Shown here one piece after another: positions 7,575 through 14,899 of a DNA stretch of 26,249 nucleotides. Location of the stretch: assembly GCA_964470845.1 (NCBI GenBank), contig CAYYEL010000025.1, forward strand, positions 1 through 26,249. The letters run 5' to 3'. Each line of letters starts with the position of its first letter. Positions within the stretch are counted from its first letter, which is position 1. This DNA comes from HGM04593 sp964470845 (lineage in GTDB: Bacteria; Bacteroidota; Bacteroidia; Bacteroidales; Bacteroidaceae). A program made the translations under genes and the position numbers. The notes below the pieces were generated by a model that worked only from the letters and a program-made list of their open reading frames with translations, did no database searches and was not told the origin of the DNA.

Positions 7575-8456
7575 TTAAAATGCTATATAAATATTGGGGT
7601 CGAGTGCCTCGCCTCGATGCCATAGTTCAAGATGCAGATAAGGCTTGAATTGTGTGGTACAGGGCTGCGCCTCTTGACTGTTGCTCAGTGTGGCAATGGC
7701 TTCGCCGGCTGTAACCTTATCGCCTACGCTCTTTAACAATCGGTGGCAGTTACGATAGACCGATACAAGCTCTTCGTTGTGTTGCAGTACTATCGTGTAG
7801 CCGTCGTTGGCTGTGTAGTCGCTAATAATTATTGTACCGTCCCAAATTGCCGATACACTCTCGCCCGGCGTCTCGGCAATGTCAACGCCGTAGTGTCCCT
7901 CTTTGGGGTTAAAGCCTTTTATGAGCATTCCTCGTGTGGGGCGATGGAAACTTATTCCTTGCAGCGTGCTTACGTTGCTTGCTTGCGATATAAGATTGTA
8001 TCGCTCTTGCTCCTCGAACTCACGGGCAAATTCCTGTTCGAGTGGTGTTGCGTCGATGGCATATTGTGTGTTGTATGTAAACAGTGTGTCGCCATTGACG
8101 GTTGTGTCGATTGTGCTCTCGATGCGCCCCTCGAAGATGGCTTTTACGTTGCTTATGTATTGTCCCTGTTTGTCGGCCTCTCCTTTGAGTGAGTCTATTG
8201 TCAGTGCATAGTTTACCAGCTGCTCACGTGTGCGGTCGCTTACGTATCCGGGCAGATACTCGGCAACGGGGGTAAAGGCCAATACAAGAAACACTACTCC
8301 TGCTGCCAGTAGAAACGAACAGAAGAGTGATACGATGACCCATAGTGGCGATACGTAAAATCCAAACACATTCTCGGGCTTATTCTCGTTGTGTATCGTA
8401 AGCCTGTATTTGCGTGTAAGGTTGTTTCTGAATATCCTTCTTTTCTTCTTTTCCAT
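7575..8456 (-). CDS. Membrane-anchored M23-like protein, degenerate active site
   Basis: This 293-residue protein has a basic N-terminal tail, one transmembrane helix (about 37-62), a periplasmic stretch rich in charged residues (about 70-160) and a C-terminal LytM-like domain (about 165-293). The zinc ligands are kept: H188 and D192 in HYGVD, and H275 in YLHLELW. The two histidines normally used for catalysis are replaced. The position of the first (YAH in active enzymes) is N236 in VYRNC, and the first His of the HxH pair is Y273. H238 lies two residues from the expected position and could compensate. It may therefore be a regulator or scaffold, like degenerate LytM proteins that activate amidases, rather than a hydrolase. 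It is 20 bp after rimM and 26 bp before dxr. Confidence 0.9.
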   Translation of the reverse strand: MEKKKRRIFRNNLTRKYRLTIHNENKPENVFGFYVSPLWVIVSLFCSFLLAAGVVFLVLAFTPVAEYLPGYVSDRTREQLVNYALTIDSLKGEADKQGQYISNVKAIFEGRIESTIDTTVNGDTLFTYNTQYAIDATPLEQEFAREFEEQERYNLISQASNVSTLQGISFHRPTRGMLIKGFNPKEGHYGVDIAETPGESVSAIWDGTIIISDYTANDGYTIVLQHNEELVSVYRNCHRLLKSVGDKVTAGEAIATLSNSQEAQPCTTQFKPYLHLELWHRGEALDPNIYIAF

Positions 8457-8476
8457 AGGGGTGTGCGGGGTGTTTG

Positions 8477-8980
8477 TTATATAAGTCCTTCGGGCAGGTC
8501 GAAAATTATGTGGCGTTTCTTGTGGTCGATGCTTGCGATAAACTCCTCTTGTGCGGGGATTAGTATCTCTTCGTTGTTGTACTCGACGACAAAAAGGGTG
8601 TTTATCGTGCTGTCGTCAACGTCAATAATCTCGCCCAATGAGCCTCGGCTGCTATCCTCGGCTGTAAAGCCACGAAAGTAGCTCCACGAGTAATTGTCGC
8701 TCTCCTCGACCCACTCGCGTGGAATATATGCCTCGCGGTTGGTGAGCAGACGTACCGCATCGGCACTCTCCATTCTTTCGATTTTTACAATGAGCGTGTC
8801 GCTGTTTTTACTCTTCTTGTACTCGAAGAAGAATGGTACTAATATACCGTCAATATCTACCGCAACAAAGTCGCACTCATCGCCCAACGTGAAACTATCG
8901 CCCAAAAGGCCAATCTCGCCTTTGGTGCCGTGAGGCTTTAGGAATTTTCCAAAGTATGTAAACTCGTCTCTCTTTAACAT
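8477..8980 (-). CDS. rimM: 16S rRNA processing protein RimM
   Basis: This 167-residue protein is an assembly factor that binds ribosomal protein S19 and helps mature the head of the 30S subunit. The N-terminal domain starts FTYFGKFLKPHGTKGEI, the family's signature. The C-terminal PRC-barrel (about 95-165) ends in the characteristic segment IPAQEEFIASIDHKKRH followed by IIFDLPEGL. The length is typical. It starts 13 bp after murA and ends 20 bp before the M23-like gene. In many other bacteria rimM neighbours rpsP and trmD, whereas here it follows murA. Confidence 0.97.
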   Translation of the reverse strand: MLKRDEFTYFGKFLKPHGTKGEIGLLGDSFTLGDECDFVAVDIDGILVPFFFEYKKSKNSDTLIVKIERMESADAVRLLTNREAYIPREWVEESDNYSWSYFRGFTAEDSSRGSLGEIIDVDDSTINTLFVVEYNNEEILIPAQEEFIASIDHKKRHIIFDLPEGLI

Positions 8981-8993
8981 TTTGCTATTGTTC

Positions 8994-10298
8994 TTATGAA
9001 CGGGTTATTTTTGCTCCAATCTGGTTCAGACGCTGCTCAAGATTCTGATAGCCTCGGTCAATCTGGTCGATATTGTCGATGCGACTCTGTCCCTCGGCGC
9101 TCATTGCTGCAATGAGCAGTGCAATTCCTGCGCGGATGTCGGGCGAGCTCATCGAACGTGGACGCAATTTAAATTGGCGGTCGTGTCCGATTACTACTGC
9201 GCGGTGGGGGTCGCATAGTATAATCTGTGCTCCCATATCAATGAGTTTATCGACAAAGAACAAGCGGCTCTCGAACATTTTCTGATGTATAAGTACACTG
9301 CCTTTTGCCTGTATTGCAGTAACCAGAAGAACGCTCAGAAGGTCGGGGGTGAGGCCCGGCCACGGTGCGTCGCTTATGCTCATTATTGAACCGTCGAGGA
9401 ACGATTCAATCTCGTAGTGCTCTTGCGCGGGGATGAAAATATCGTCGCCACGCTGTTCGAATTGTACACCCAAGCGTCGGAAACTCTCGGGGATAATACC
9501 TAAATTTTCGAACGATACATCTTTTATGGTAATCTCGCTCTGTGTCATTGCTGCCATTCCAATGAAACTGCCCACCTCAATCATATCGGGCAGGGCACGG
9601 TGGCGGCAACCGCCCAATGATTTTACACCCTCGATGGTTATAAGATTGCTGGCAATGCCCGATATTCTCGCTCCCATTTTGCACAGCATACGGCACAACT
9701 GTTGTATGTAGGGCTCGCAGGCGGCATTGTATATTGTGGTTGTTCCCTCGGCAAGGGTGGCTGCCATAATAATATTGGCTGTTCCTGTTACCGATGCTTC
9801 GTCGAGTAGCATATAGCAGCCTCTGAGCTTGTCGGCCTGCATACAATATATGCCTTTCTCTTCAATGTGATGGAAGGTTGCACCCAATTTTTGCAGTCCT
9901 AACAGGTGGGTGTCAACACGGCGGCGGCCAATTTTGTCGCCTCCGGGGGTCGATAGGGTGGCGCGGCCGAAGCGGGCCAACAGGGGGCCTATGAACATCA
10001 CCGAGCCGCGCAGGCGTGCGCAGCCGTCGATATATTCGTCGCTTTCGAGATAGTCCATATTTATGCTGCGTGCCTGAAACGTGTAGCTTCCGGGGCCGTT
10101 CTTCGACACTGCAACGCCCATATTCATCAGTTGCTGAATAAGGTTGCTCACATCGGCAATCTCGGGGATGTTTTCTATTGTTACTTCTTCATCGGTGAGC
10201 AGTGTGGCGCATATTTCTTGAAGCACTTCGTTCTTTGCTCCTTGTGGCGTGATGCAGCCGTTTAATCTGTGTCCACCGTCTATAATGAATGATGCCAT
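8994..10298 (-). CDS. murA: UDP-GlcNAc enolpyruvyl transferase, Asp at the active-site Cys
   Basis: This 434-residue cytosolic enzyme makes the first committed step of peptidoglycan synthesis, adding enolpyruvate from PEP to UDP-GlcNAc. The fold is the same as EPSP synthase. K22-N23 in GAKNEV and the arginine-rich loop TPGGDKIGRRRVD (117-129) are clear. The residue equal to E. coli Cys115 is Asp121. Asp at this site is known in intrinsically fosfomycin-insensitive MurA enzymes, since fosfomycin alkylates the cysteine. The C-terminal part contains DAPWPGLTPDLLS and SSPDIRAGIALL, matching family motifs. It starts after a 136-bp gap containing an inverted-repeat element and ends 13 bp before rimM. 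Confidence 0.97.
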   Translation of the reverse strand: MASFIIDGGHRLNGCITPQGAKNEVLQEICATLLTDEEVTIENIPEIADVSNLIQQLMNMGVAVSKNGPGSYTFQARSINMDYLESDEYIDGCARLRGSVMFIGPLLARFGRATLSTPGGDKIGRRRVDTHLLGLQKLGATFHHIEEKGIYCMQADKLRGCYMLLDEASVTGTANIIMAATLAEGTTTIYNAACEPYIQQLCRMLCKMGARISGIASNLITIEGVKSLGGCRHRALPDMIEVGSFIGMAAMTQSEITIKDVSFENLGIIPESFRRLGVQFEQRGDDIFIPAQEHYEIESFLDGSIMSISDAPWPGLTPDLLSVLLVTAIQAKGSVLIHQKMFESRLFFVDKLIDMGAQIILCDPHRAVVIGHDRQFKLRPRSMSSPDIRAGIALLIAAMSAEGQSRIDNIDQIDRGYQNLEQRLNQIGAKITRS

Positions 10299-10322
10299 AG
10301 TCTTTTAATTAGAAATTAAGAA

Positions 10323-10420
10323 GATGTTTAAATTTGTATCGTTGAATTTTTGCTCTATGTAAAATCAACGAAACTGACGTTTTCTATATAAGAGAAACTT
10401 TTCTTGGAAATTTAAACATC
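10323..10420 (-). ncRNA. Putative structured leader element before murA
   Basis: A perfect 13-bp inverted repeat closes a 98-bp unit: GATGTTTAAATTT at 10323-10335 and AAATTTAAACATC at 10408-10420. Inside it are two smaller hairpins. One has TCGTTGA (10339-10345) pairing with TCAACGA (10365-10371), extended by TTTT/AAAA across a 2-nt bulge. The other is weak (10379-10385 with 10391-10398, one bulge). The RNA could form a three-way junction between the DUF4290 stop and the murA start, about 24 nt before the ATG. The alternatives are a small MITE-like insertion (no clear target duplication seen) or a processing or termination site (no T tract). Confidence 0.4.
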
Positions 10421-10434
10421 AGCTGAACAGTTAC

Positions 10435-11043
10435 TTAATATTTCTTTTTGAAAACCTTTTTGCGCTTTGTGAAATTGCGTGGCTGGTTGTCGTTTTTTGT
10501 TCCGCCCAATCTTATTTCGCCCTCGCTTATGTCTATACGTCCTTTCGAGTATATGCGCAGATCGTCAAATATTCGTTTGTCTTCTACGGTGTCTTTGTTC
10601 CACGTTATGTAGTTTTTCTTCATCTGTATCAATATAAGTTCGATAAGATGGTCGCGTTCCTCGCCGTCGTCCATTGTGCAGGCGAGTGTAATCATATCTT
10701 CGACTATGCGGCCATAGTGCCTGTTCGATATTTCTCCTGTCTGGTAGGGGATACGTGCGGGGGGCTCGGTAAATGTCTCTTCTTTGATGACTTCGACGGG
10801 GTAGTCGATGTCAAGTGCAAAGCCCGACATTATGGCAAGATGGTCCCATAGTTTCTGTTTGTAGTTGGGGAGCTCGTTGCGCAGATTGGGGAACATACTG
10901 CCCATAATATAGACTATTGTCTCGGCGCAGCGTTGACGTTCGCTGCGGTCGGTGATGCTCATTGCGTGATCGACCATTTTTTGTACCGAGCGTCCATACT
11001 CGGGTAGGGGCAGTTTCTTTTGTTTGGTGTTATATTCCATCAT
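10435..11043 (-). CDS. DUF4290 family protein
   Basis: This 202-residue protein belongs to a family I recognise from Bacteroidetes genomes, where it typically precedes murA. Its function is unknown. It begins MMEYNTKQKKLPLPEYGR. It is predicted to be mostly alpha-helical, without a signal peptide or membrane segment, so it is probably cytosolic. The C-terminal tail (about 184-202) is strongly basic (NFTKRKKVFKKKY), which could bind nucleic acid or acidic membrane lipids. The start may be the second Met, 3 bp downstream. It lies 26 bp after tsaB and 136 bp before murA. Confidence 0.9.
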   Translation of the reverse strand: MMEYNTKQKKLPLPEYGRSVQKMVDHAMSITDRSERQRCAETIVYIMGSMFPNLRNELPNYKQKLWDHLAIMSGFALDIDYPVEVIKEETFTEPPARIPYQTGEISNRHYGRIVEDMITLACTMDDGEERDHLIELILIQMKKNYITWNKDTVEDKRIFDDLRIYSKGRIDISEGEIRLGGTKNDNQPRNFTKRKKVFKKKY

Positions 11044-11069
11044 AGCTGTATGGCTTTTTTATATTCTTG

Positions 11070-11762
11070 TCAGATTAGTTTCTTGGGCTTTGTGGCTATA
11101 AAATCCTTCAGATAGAAGGGCTCAAAATAGGCAATATCCTCGAATCGTTCTTCGAGGAAGGCTCTCTCGGCAAGAGGCATCATCCACTTTGCCAACGGGT
11201 TGCGGTGGCTGTCCATAAAATGAGCATTGGGGTGGGTGATTATCTCTTTGCATTTTGCAGCTCCGCCTCCGAAGAAATATACCGGTGCACGGTCGAGATA
11301 CTCGGAAAAGCTCTCGGCATCTACCACTATTGCGCTTGTGGTCATTACTACGCCTAATGCGCGGTCGTAAATAGTTGTATAAACCTCGTTGCGTCGGGCG
11401 TCTATCATTGGGCAGAAGAGTGCATCGTCGGGTATTTCGTCGTTGAATAATAGGGGGACGCTCATAATGGCAGTTGTGGGCAGGGCTATCAGTGGCAGAT
11501 TGCGCCCGTAGCACACACCCTTTGCTGTTGACGATGCTATGCGCAGGCTGGTGTATGAGCCGGGGCCGCAACTAAGGGCGACGGCCTCTATTGTGCGTCG
11601 GCGGTCGTCGGCATAGGCTATGGCTTCCTCTACAAATGGGGCAAGAATTTTTGCGTGGGAGCGCTCTTCGCTGTTTCTCTTTTCAAAAAATACCTCGCCA
11701 TCCTCGCTCAGTGCCACTGAACAAATATCGGTCGAAGCTTCAATATTTAGTATAACTGCCAT
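11070..11762 (-). CDS. tsaB: tRNA threonylcarbamoyladenosine synthesis protein TsaB
   Basis: This 230-residue cytosolic ASKHA-fold pseudo-enzyme partners TsaD and TsaE in making t6A at position 37 of ANN-decoding tRNAs. The N-terminus MAVILNIEASTDICSVAL and the motif SCGPGSYTSLRIA (64-76), with SH at 35-36, are characteristic. The frame extends upstream to 11855, but that would run through the leader hairpin at 11814-11841. The ATG at 11762 matches the family start, so I chose it. It is the first gene of the minus-strand run and diverges from yicC. The C-terminus ends FYLKDFIATKPKKLI, the usual form in Bacteroidetes TsaB. Confidence 0.95.
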   Translation of the reverse strand: MAVILNIEASTDICSVALSEDGEVFFEKRNSEERSHAKILAPFVEEAIAYADDRRRTIEAVALSCGPGSYTSLRIASSTAKGVCYGRNLPLIALPTTAIMSVPLLFNDEIPDDALFCPMIDARRNEVYTTIYDRALGVVMTTSAIVVDAESFSEYLDRAPVYFFGGGAAKCKEIITHPNAHFMDSHRNPLAKWMMPLAERAFLEERFEDIAYFEPFYLKDFIATKPKKLI

Positions 11763-11813
11763 AATCTTGATTTTACTGTTTTTTGCTTTTATGCGTAAAA
11801 TTGCTTCGTTATA

Positions 11814-11841
11814 GAATCCTGCAAAAATCTTTGCAGGATTC
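11814..11841 (-). promoter_or_regulatory. Perfect 12-bp hairpin in the tsaB leader
   Basis: GAATCCTGCAAA (11814-11825) pairs perfectly with TTTGCAGGATTC (11830-11841) around a 4-nt loop. It would lie near the 5' end of the tsaB operon mRNA if transcription starts just below the -7 box at 11860-11853. No T tract follows on either strand, so a terminator is unlikely. It may stabilise the 5' end or act as an operator. Confidence 0.6.
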
Positions 11842-11852
11842 GCACTTGAGCG

Positions 11853-11860
11853 CAAAATTA
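11853..11860 (-). promoter_or_regulatory. Putative -7 box for the tsaB operon (TAATTTTG)
   Basis: On the minus strand this reads TAATTTTG, an exact TAnnTTTG match, about 91 bp upstream of the tsaB ATG. The -33 region is not clear. Confidence 0.4.
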
Positions 11861-11998
11861 CAAATTAAAACTTAACTATTATAATAAATAATATTTTTTA
11901 ATAAAGTGTAAGTGCCGAAAATGTATAATAGTCGCAATTTTGCTGCTTGCGTGCCCTCTTATGTCGATGTTTTTACAATATTGGCCTTGCTGCCGATA

Positions 11999-12006
11999 TA
12001 CTTTTG
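11999..12006 (+). promoter_or_regulatory. Putative -7 box for the yicC operon (TACTTTTG)
   Basis: This is an exact TAnnTTTG match, giving a predicted start near 12013 and a leader of about 75 nt. A second, poorer candidate (TATATTCG) lies nearer the gene at about 12061. The -33 element is ambiguous for both. Confidence 0.4.
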
Positions 12007-12088
12007 CACTCGCTTAAAAAATATTCAAGCAGTGCTTGATATTTCTTGCTCGTTTATTTGTATATTCGCGGCATAAATAAAAATAGTT

Positions 12089-12964
12089 ATGATATATTCA
12101 ATGACCGGCTACGGCAAGGCTGTAGCACTGTTTCAAGATAAGAAAATTTGTGCCGAGGTGCGCTCGCTCAATGGAAAGTCTATGGACTTAAGTACACGTA
12201 TAGCACCTCAATTCAAGGCGCACGAAATGGAGATAAGGGCAATGCTTACGAGCAGGCTCGAACGAGGTAAGGTCGATTTTTCGCTCTATATTGAGCAGGG
12301 CGAGAGAGTAGATACTCCATCTATAAATATTGCAGTTATGCAATCCTATGCCCAGCAGTTGCAAGCGGCATCCGAGGCCACCGGAGTTGCAATGCCCGCC
12401 AATCTTATGGAGACGCTTCTGCGCCTGCCCGATGTGGTTGCCCGCAAAGAGGTCTATGAGGTGTCGGACGAGGAGTGGATTGTTGTTCGTGAGATAGTCG
12501 AGCGTGCCATTGACGAGCTTATGGATTTTCGTCGTCAAGAGGGTGAGGCTTTGTCAAATAAATTCAAAGCAAATGTAGAGCGCATCGGTGCGTTGTTGCT
12601 ATCGGTCGAGCCTTATGAAAAAGGGCGCGTCGAGAAGATACGTGCCCGCATAGTCGATAATCTGCAAAAACTGGTGGGCGTCGATTACGATAACAATCGC
12701 CTTGAGCAGGAGCTTATCTATTATATAGAAAAACTCGATATAAACGAGGAAAAACAGCGTCTGACGAATCATCTGAAATACTTTGTCGAGATTATGGAAG
12801 GCTCGATAGGACAGGGTAAAAAATTGGGCTTTATTGCACAAGAAATGGGGCGCGAGATAAACACTCTGGGCAGCAAAAGTAATAATGCCGAGATGCAGAA
12901 TATTGTTGTAATGATGAAAGACGAGCTTGAACAAATTAAAGAGCAAGTGCTTAATGTGATGTAA
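12089..12964 (+). CDS. yicC: YicC-family endoribonuclease
   Basis: This 291-residue cytosolic protein belongs to the YicC/YloC family, whose members are reported to be endoribonucleases acting on RNA in other bacteria. The N-terminus MIYSMTGYGKA and the early motif EVRSLNGKSMDL are family hallmarks. The C-terminal DUF1732 block has GQGKKLGFIAQEMGREINTL and ends DELEQIKEQVLNV. The centre (about 110-230) is a helical, charged segment. It is the first gene of a plus-strand operon with gmk 39 bp downstream. Pairing of yicC with gmk is a widely conserved neighbourhood. Confidence 0.95.
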   Translation: MIYSMTGYGKAVALFQDKKICAEVRSLNGKSMDLSTRIAPQFKAHEMEIRAMLTSRLERGKVDFSLYIEQGERVDTPSINIAVMQSYAQQLQAASEATGVAMPANLMETLLRLPDVVARKEVYEVSDEEWIVVREIVERAIDELMDFRRQEGEALSNKFKANVERIGALLLSVEPYEKGRVEKIRARIVDNLQKLVGVDYDNNRLEQELIYYIEKLDINEEKQRLTNHLKYFVEIMEGSIGQGKKLGFIAQEMGREINTLGSKSNNAEMQNIVVMMKDELEQIKEQVLNVM

Positions 12965-13003
12965 GAAAATATTATCAAAATATATATAAAGGCAGAGACT
13001 ATT

Positions 13004-13570
13004 ATGGCTAAGGGTAAACTTGTGATTTTTTCGGCACCATCGGGCTCGGGAAAATCGACGCTTGTGAATTTCTTGATGGAGCAGGGCTTGTCGTTCGGCT
13101 TTTCGGTGTCAGCGACCAGCCGTCCGCCACGCGGGGTCGAGAAAAATGGTGTAGAGTATTTCTTTTTTACGCCCGAAGAGTTTTGCGCCAAAATCGCTGC
13201 GGGTGAATTTGTAGAGTACGAAGAGGTTTATCCCGGACGTTTCTACGGCACGCTGAAATCTCAGGTCGAGGAGCAACTCGAAAGGCAGAATATTCTGTTT
13301 GATGTTGACGTTGTGGGCGGATGTAATCTGAAAAAATATTATGCCGACCGCGCACTCTTTATATTTGTGCAGGCGCCCTCGATAGAGGTTCTGCGCCAAC
13401 GTCTTATGGGGCGTGGAGACACCTCGCCCGAGGAGATTGAGAAACGCCTCTCGAAGGCTGCCGAGGAGATGACCTACGCTCAATATGCCGACGAGGTTAT
13501 AATAAATGATAAACTCGACGATGCTAAGCGTCAGCTGCTTTCAATTGTAAAGGATTTTCTTGCAAAATAA
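13004..13570 (+). CDS. gmk: Guanylate kinase
   Basis: This 188-residue cytosolic enzyme phosphorylates GMP to GDP with ATP. The P-loop is APSGSGKST (11-19). The GMP-binding segment follows as SATSRPPRGVEKNGVEYFF (about 36-54), with the conserved arginines and the EY pair. The segment LFDVDVVGG (about 101-109) matches the conserved strand before the lid, and the lid region RGDTSPEEIEKRL (about 137-149) is present. The length is close to the usual 190-205. It sits between yicC and nadD with a 26-bp gap to nadD. Confidence 0.98.
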   Translation: MAKGKLVIFSAPSGSGKSTLVNFLMEQGLSFGFSVSATSRPPRGVEKNGVEYFFFTPEEFCAKIAAGEFVEYEEVYPGRFYGTLKSQVEEQLERQNILFDVDVVGGCNLKKYYADRALFIFVQAPSIEVLRQRLMGRGDTSPEEIEKRLSKAAEEMTYAQYADEVIINDKLDDAKRQLLSIVKDFLAK

Positions 13571-13596
13571 AATTTTTAATACCTCTGTGGCTCAGA

Positions 13597-14178
13597 ATGA
13601 AAAAAATAAGAACGGTGGTGTTCGGCGGTAGTTTCGACCCTATACATATTGGGCATACGGCGCTTGCGCAGGCTGTACTGCTGAACAATCTTGCCGATGA
13701 GGTGTGGTTTATGGTCTCTCCGCTTAATCCGCACAAGCAAGGTCTCGGGCTTGCGCCCGAGGCTCAACGGCTTGCTATGGTGCAGCTTGCCATTGAGAGT
13801 GAACCGCGTTTCAAGGCTTGCGACTTTGAATTTTCGCTCCCTCGTCCCTCTTATACATTAAATACCCTCAGAGCACTTGATGCTGCCTACCCCGATAGGC
13901 AGTTTATGCTGCTTATAGGAGCCGATAATTGGGAAAAATTCGACCGTTGGTATTGTGGCGACAAAATTCTTGAGAACTACCCTGTTATAGTTTATCCGCG
14001 CGATAATGAGCAGATGCCGCCGCTACCGCCGGGGGTAACGTGGCTCTTGTCGCCTCTTTACGATATTAGCTCGACACAGGTGCGGCGTATGGTTGCTTCG
14101 GGCGACGACTTTAAGCAATACGTCTCTCCCGCTGTGGCCCATTATATAATAACAAATAAATTGTATAAAGAGAAATGA
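13597..14178 (+). CDS. nadD: Nicotinate-nucleotide adenylyltransferase
   Basis: This 193-residue cytosolic enzyme makes nicotinate adenine dinucleotide from NaMN and ATP in NAD synthesis. The nucleotidyltransferase motif GGSFDPIHIGH (10-20) with H17 and H20 is intact, as is the C-terminal ISSTQVR (157-163). The middle contains SPLNPHKQG and LIGADNWEKFDRW, typical of NadD. The stop overlaps the next start as ATGA, so the following MORN gene is probably translationally coupled. Confidence 0.97.
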   Translation: MKKIRTVVFGGSFDPIHIGHTALAQAVLLNNLADEVWFMVSPLNPHKQGLGLAPEAQRLAMVQLAIESEPRFKACDFEFSLPRPSYTLNTLRALDAAYPDRQFMLLIGADNWEKFDRWYCGDKILENYPVIVYPRDNEQMPPLPPGVTWLLSPLYDISSTQVRRMVASGDDFKQYVSPAVAHYIITNKLYKEK

Positions 14179-14822
14179 AAAAGAATATTTTTACCACCTT
14201 TCTAATGCTCATTTTGGCAATTGCAGTGCGTGCGCAGAGTACAGTTGCAATGTATCCCGAAATGAGCGATATTCTGCAACAGGTGTTTTGCGACTACGTC
14301 TCGGCCGAGGCCGAGACAAAATATATGTCGAGCCGACACGGACAGTATGTGGGGCAACTCATTGATAATGTGATTTATGGCTGGGGCTATTATCTCACCG
14401 ATGAGGATGCGCAGATGTTTGGGCAATTCCGTAACGGCAAGCATATTTTCGGAATAACAATGCTCAATGATGTGGCTCGTGTGGGCGCCGAAGAGCATTT
14501 TGTCGAGTATGACCTATCGACAGGAAAAATTGTTCGTATGCACAATGTCGAGGGTGATGTGAAATTAAGTTATCCGTATGCAGATGACGAGGAGCAAAAA
14601 TCGCCCTATGCTTTCCTGAAAATTAAATACTCTAATGGCGATGTTTATTATGGCGAAACACTCGGCGGTCGCCGCCACGGCTACGGTATCTATTATTGGA
14701 CAACGGGTGATTTCTGGTACGGGAAATATGTTGATGGCTACCGTCAGGGTTACGGTGCACTTTTCAAGACCGACCATAAAGTGTTTTTTGGAAAATGGAT
14801 AGGCGATAGAAAGGTCGAGTGA
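14175..14822 (+). CDS. Secreted MORN-repeat protein
   Basis: This 215-residue protein of unknown function has a signal peptide (about 1-20, ending AVRAQ), an N-terminal region with no family I know, and a C-terminal block of about three MORN-like repeats (about 155-212): GDVYYGETLGGRRHGYGIYY, then GDFWYGKYVDGYRQGYG, then FFGKWIGDRK. A degenerate MORN-like unit is also seen at about 82-93 (FGQFRNGKHIFG). MORN repeats form beta-hairpin arrays that bind proteins or lipids. It overlaps nadD by 4 bp, so it is translated with NAD synthesis and nucleotide genes, yet it is exported. No catalytic motif is visible. Confidence 0.85.
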   Translation: MKKNIFTTFLMLILAIAVRAQSTVAMYPEMSDILQQVFCDYVSAEAETKYMSSRHGQYVGQLIDNVIYGWGYYLTDEDAQMFGQFRNGKHIFGITMLNDVARVGAEEHFVEYDLSTGKIVRMHNVEGDVKLSYPYADDEEQKSPYAFLKIKYSNGDVYYGETLGGRRHGYGIYYWTTGDFWYGKYVDGYRQGYGALFKTDHKVFFGKWIGDRKVE

Positions 14823-14864
14823 TAAAATTATTGACGCTTACTCGCCTGCGGGCATAATACATTT

Positions 14865-14899
14865 TGACAGTCTGACATAGTCGGGCTGTCATTATTTTT
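14865..14899 (+). terminator. Terminator of the yicC-gmk-nadD operon
   Basis: TGACAG (14865-14870) pairs with CTGTCA (14886-14891). The stem continues inward through two G-T wobbles and GAC/GTC to the triloop ATA, about 12 bp in all, and is followed by TTATTTTT. Confidence 0.8.

Larger units (their letters stand above)
11763..12088. other. Divergent intergenic region tsaB / yicC
   Basis: This 326-bp AT-rich gap has no convincing gene. It holds two putative -7 boxes facing outward, a strong hairpin in the predicted tsaB leader, and an imperfect dyad at 12006-12035 (GCACT-C-GCTT against AAGCAGTGC) at the predicted start of the yicC transcript. A 51-codon plus-strand frame (11921-12076) is open but shows no family features. 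Confidence 0.6.

Noticed and set aside
11921..12076. 51-codon plus-strand frame just before yicC
   Set aside because: It overlaps the putative yicC promoter and dyad, has no recognisable motif, and this length can arise by chance.
14831..14860. TTGACG-18 bp-TAATAC, resembling an E. coli sigma-70 promoter
   Set aside because: Bacteroidetes use a different consensus (TTTG / TAnnTTTG), and the site lies just before the terminator of the upstream operon.
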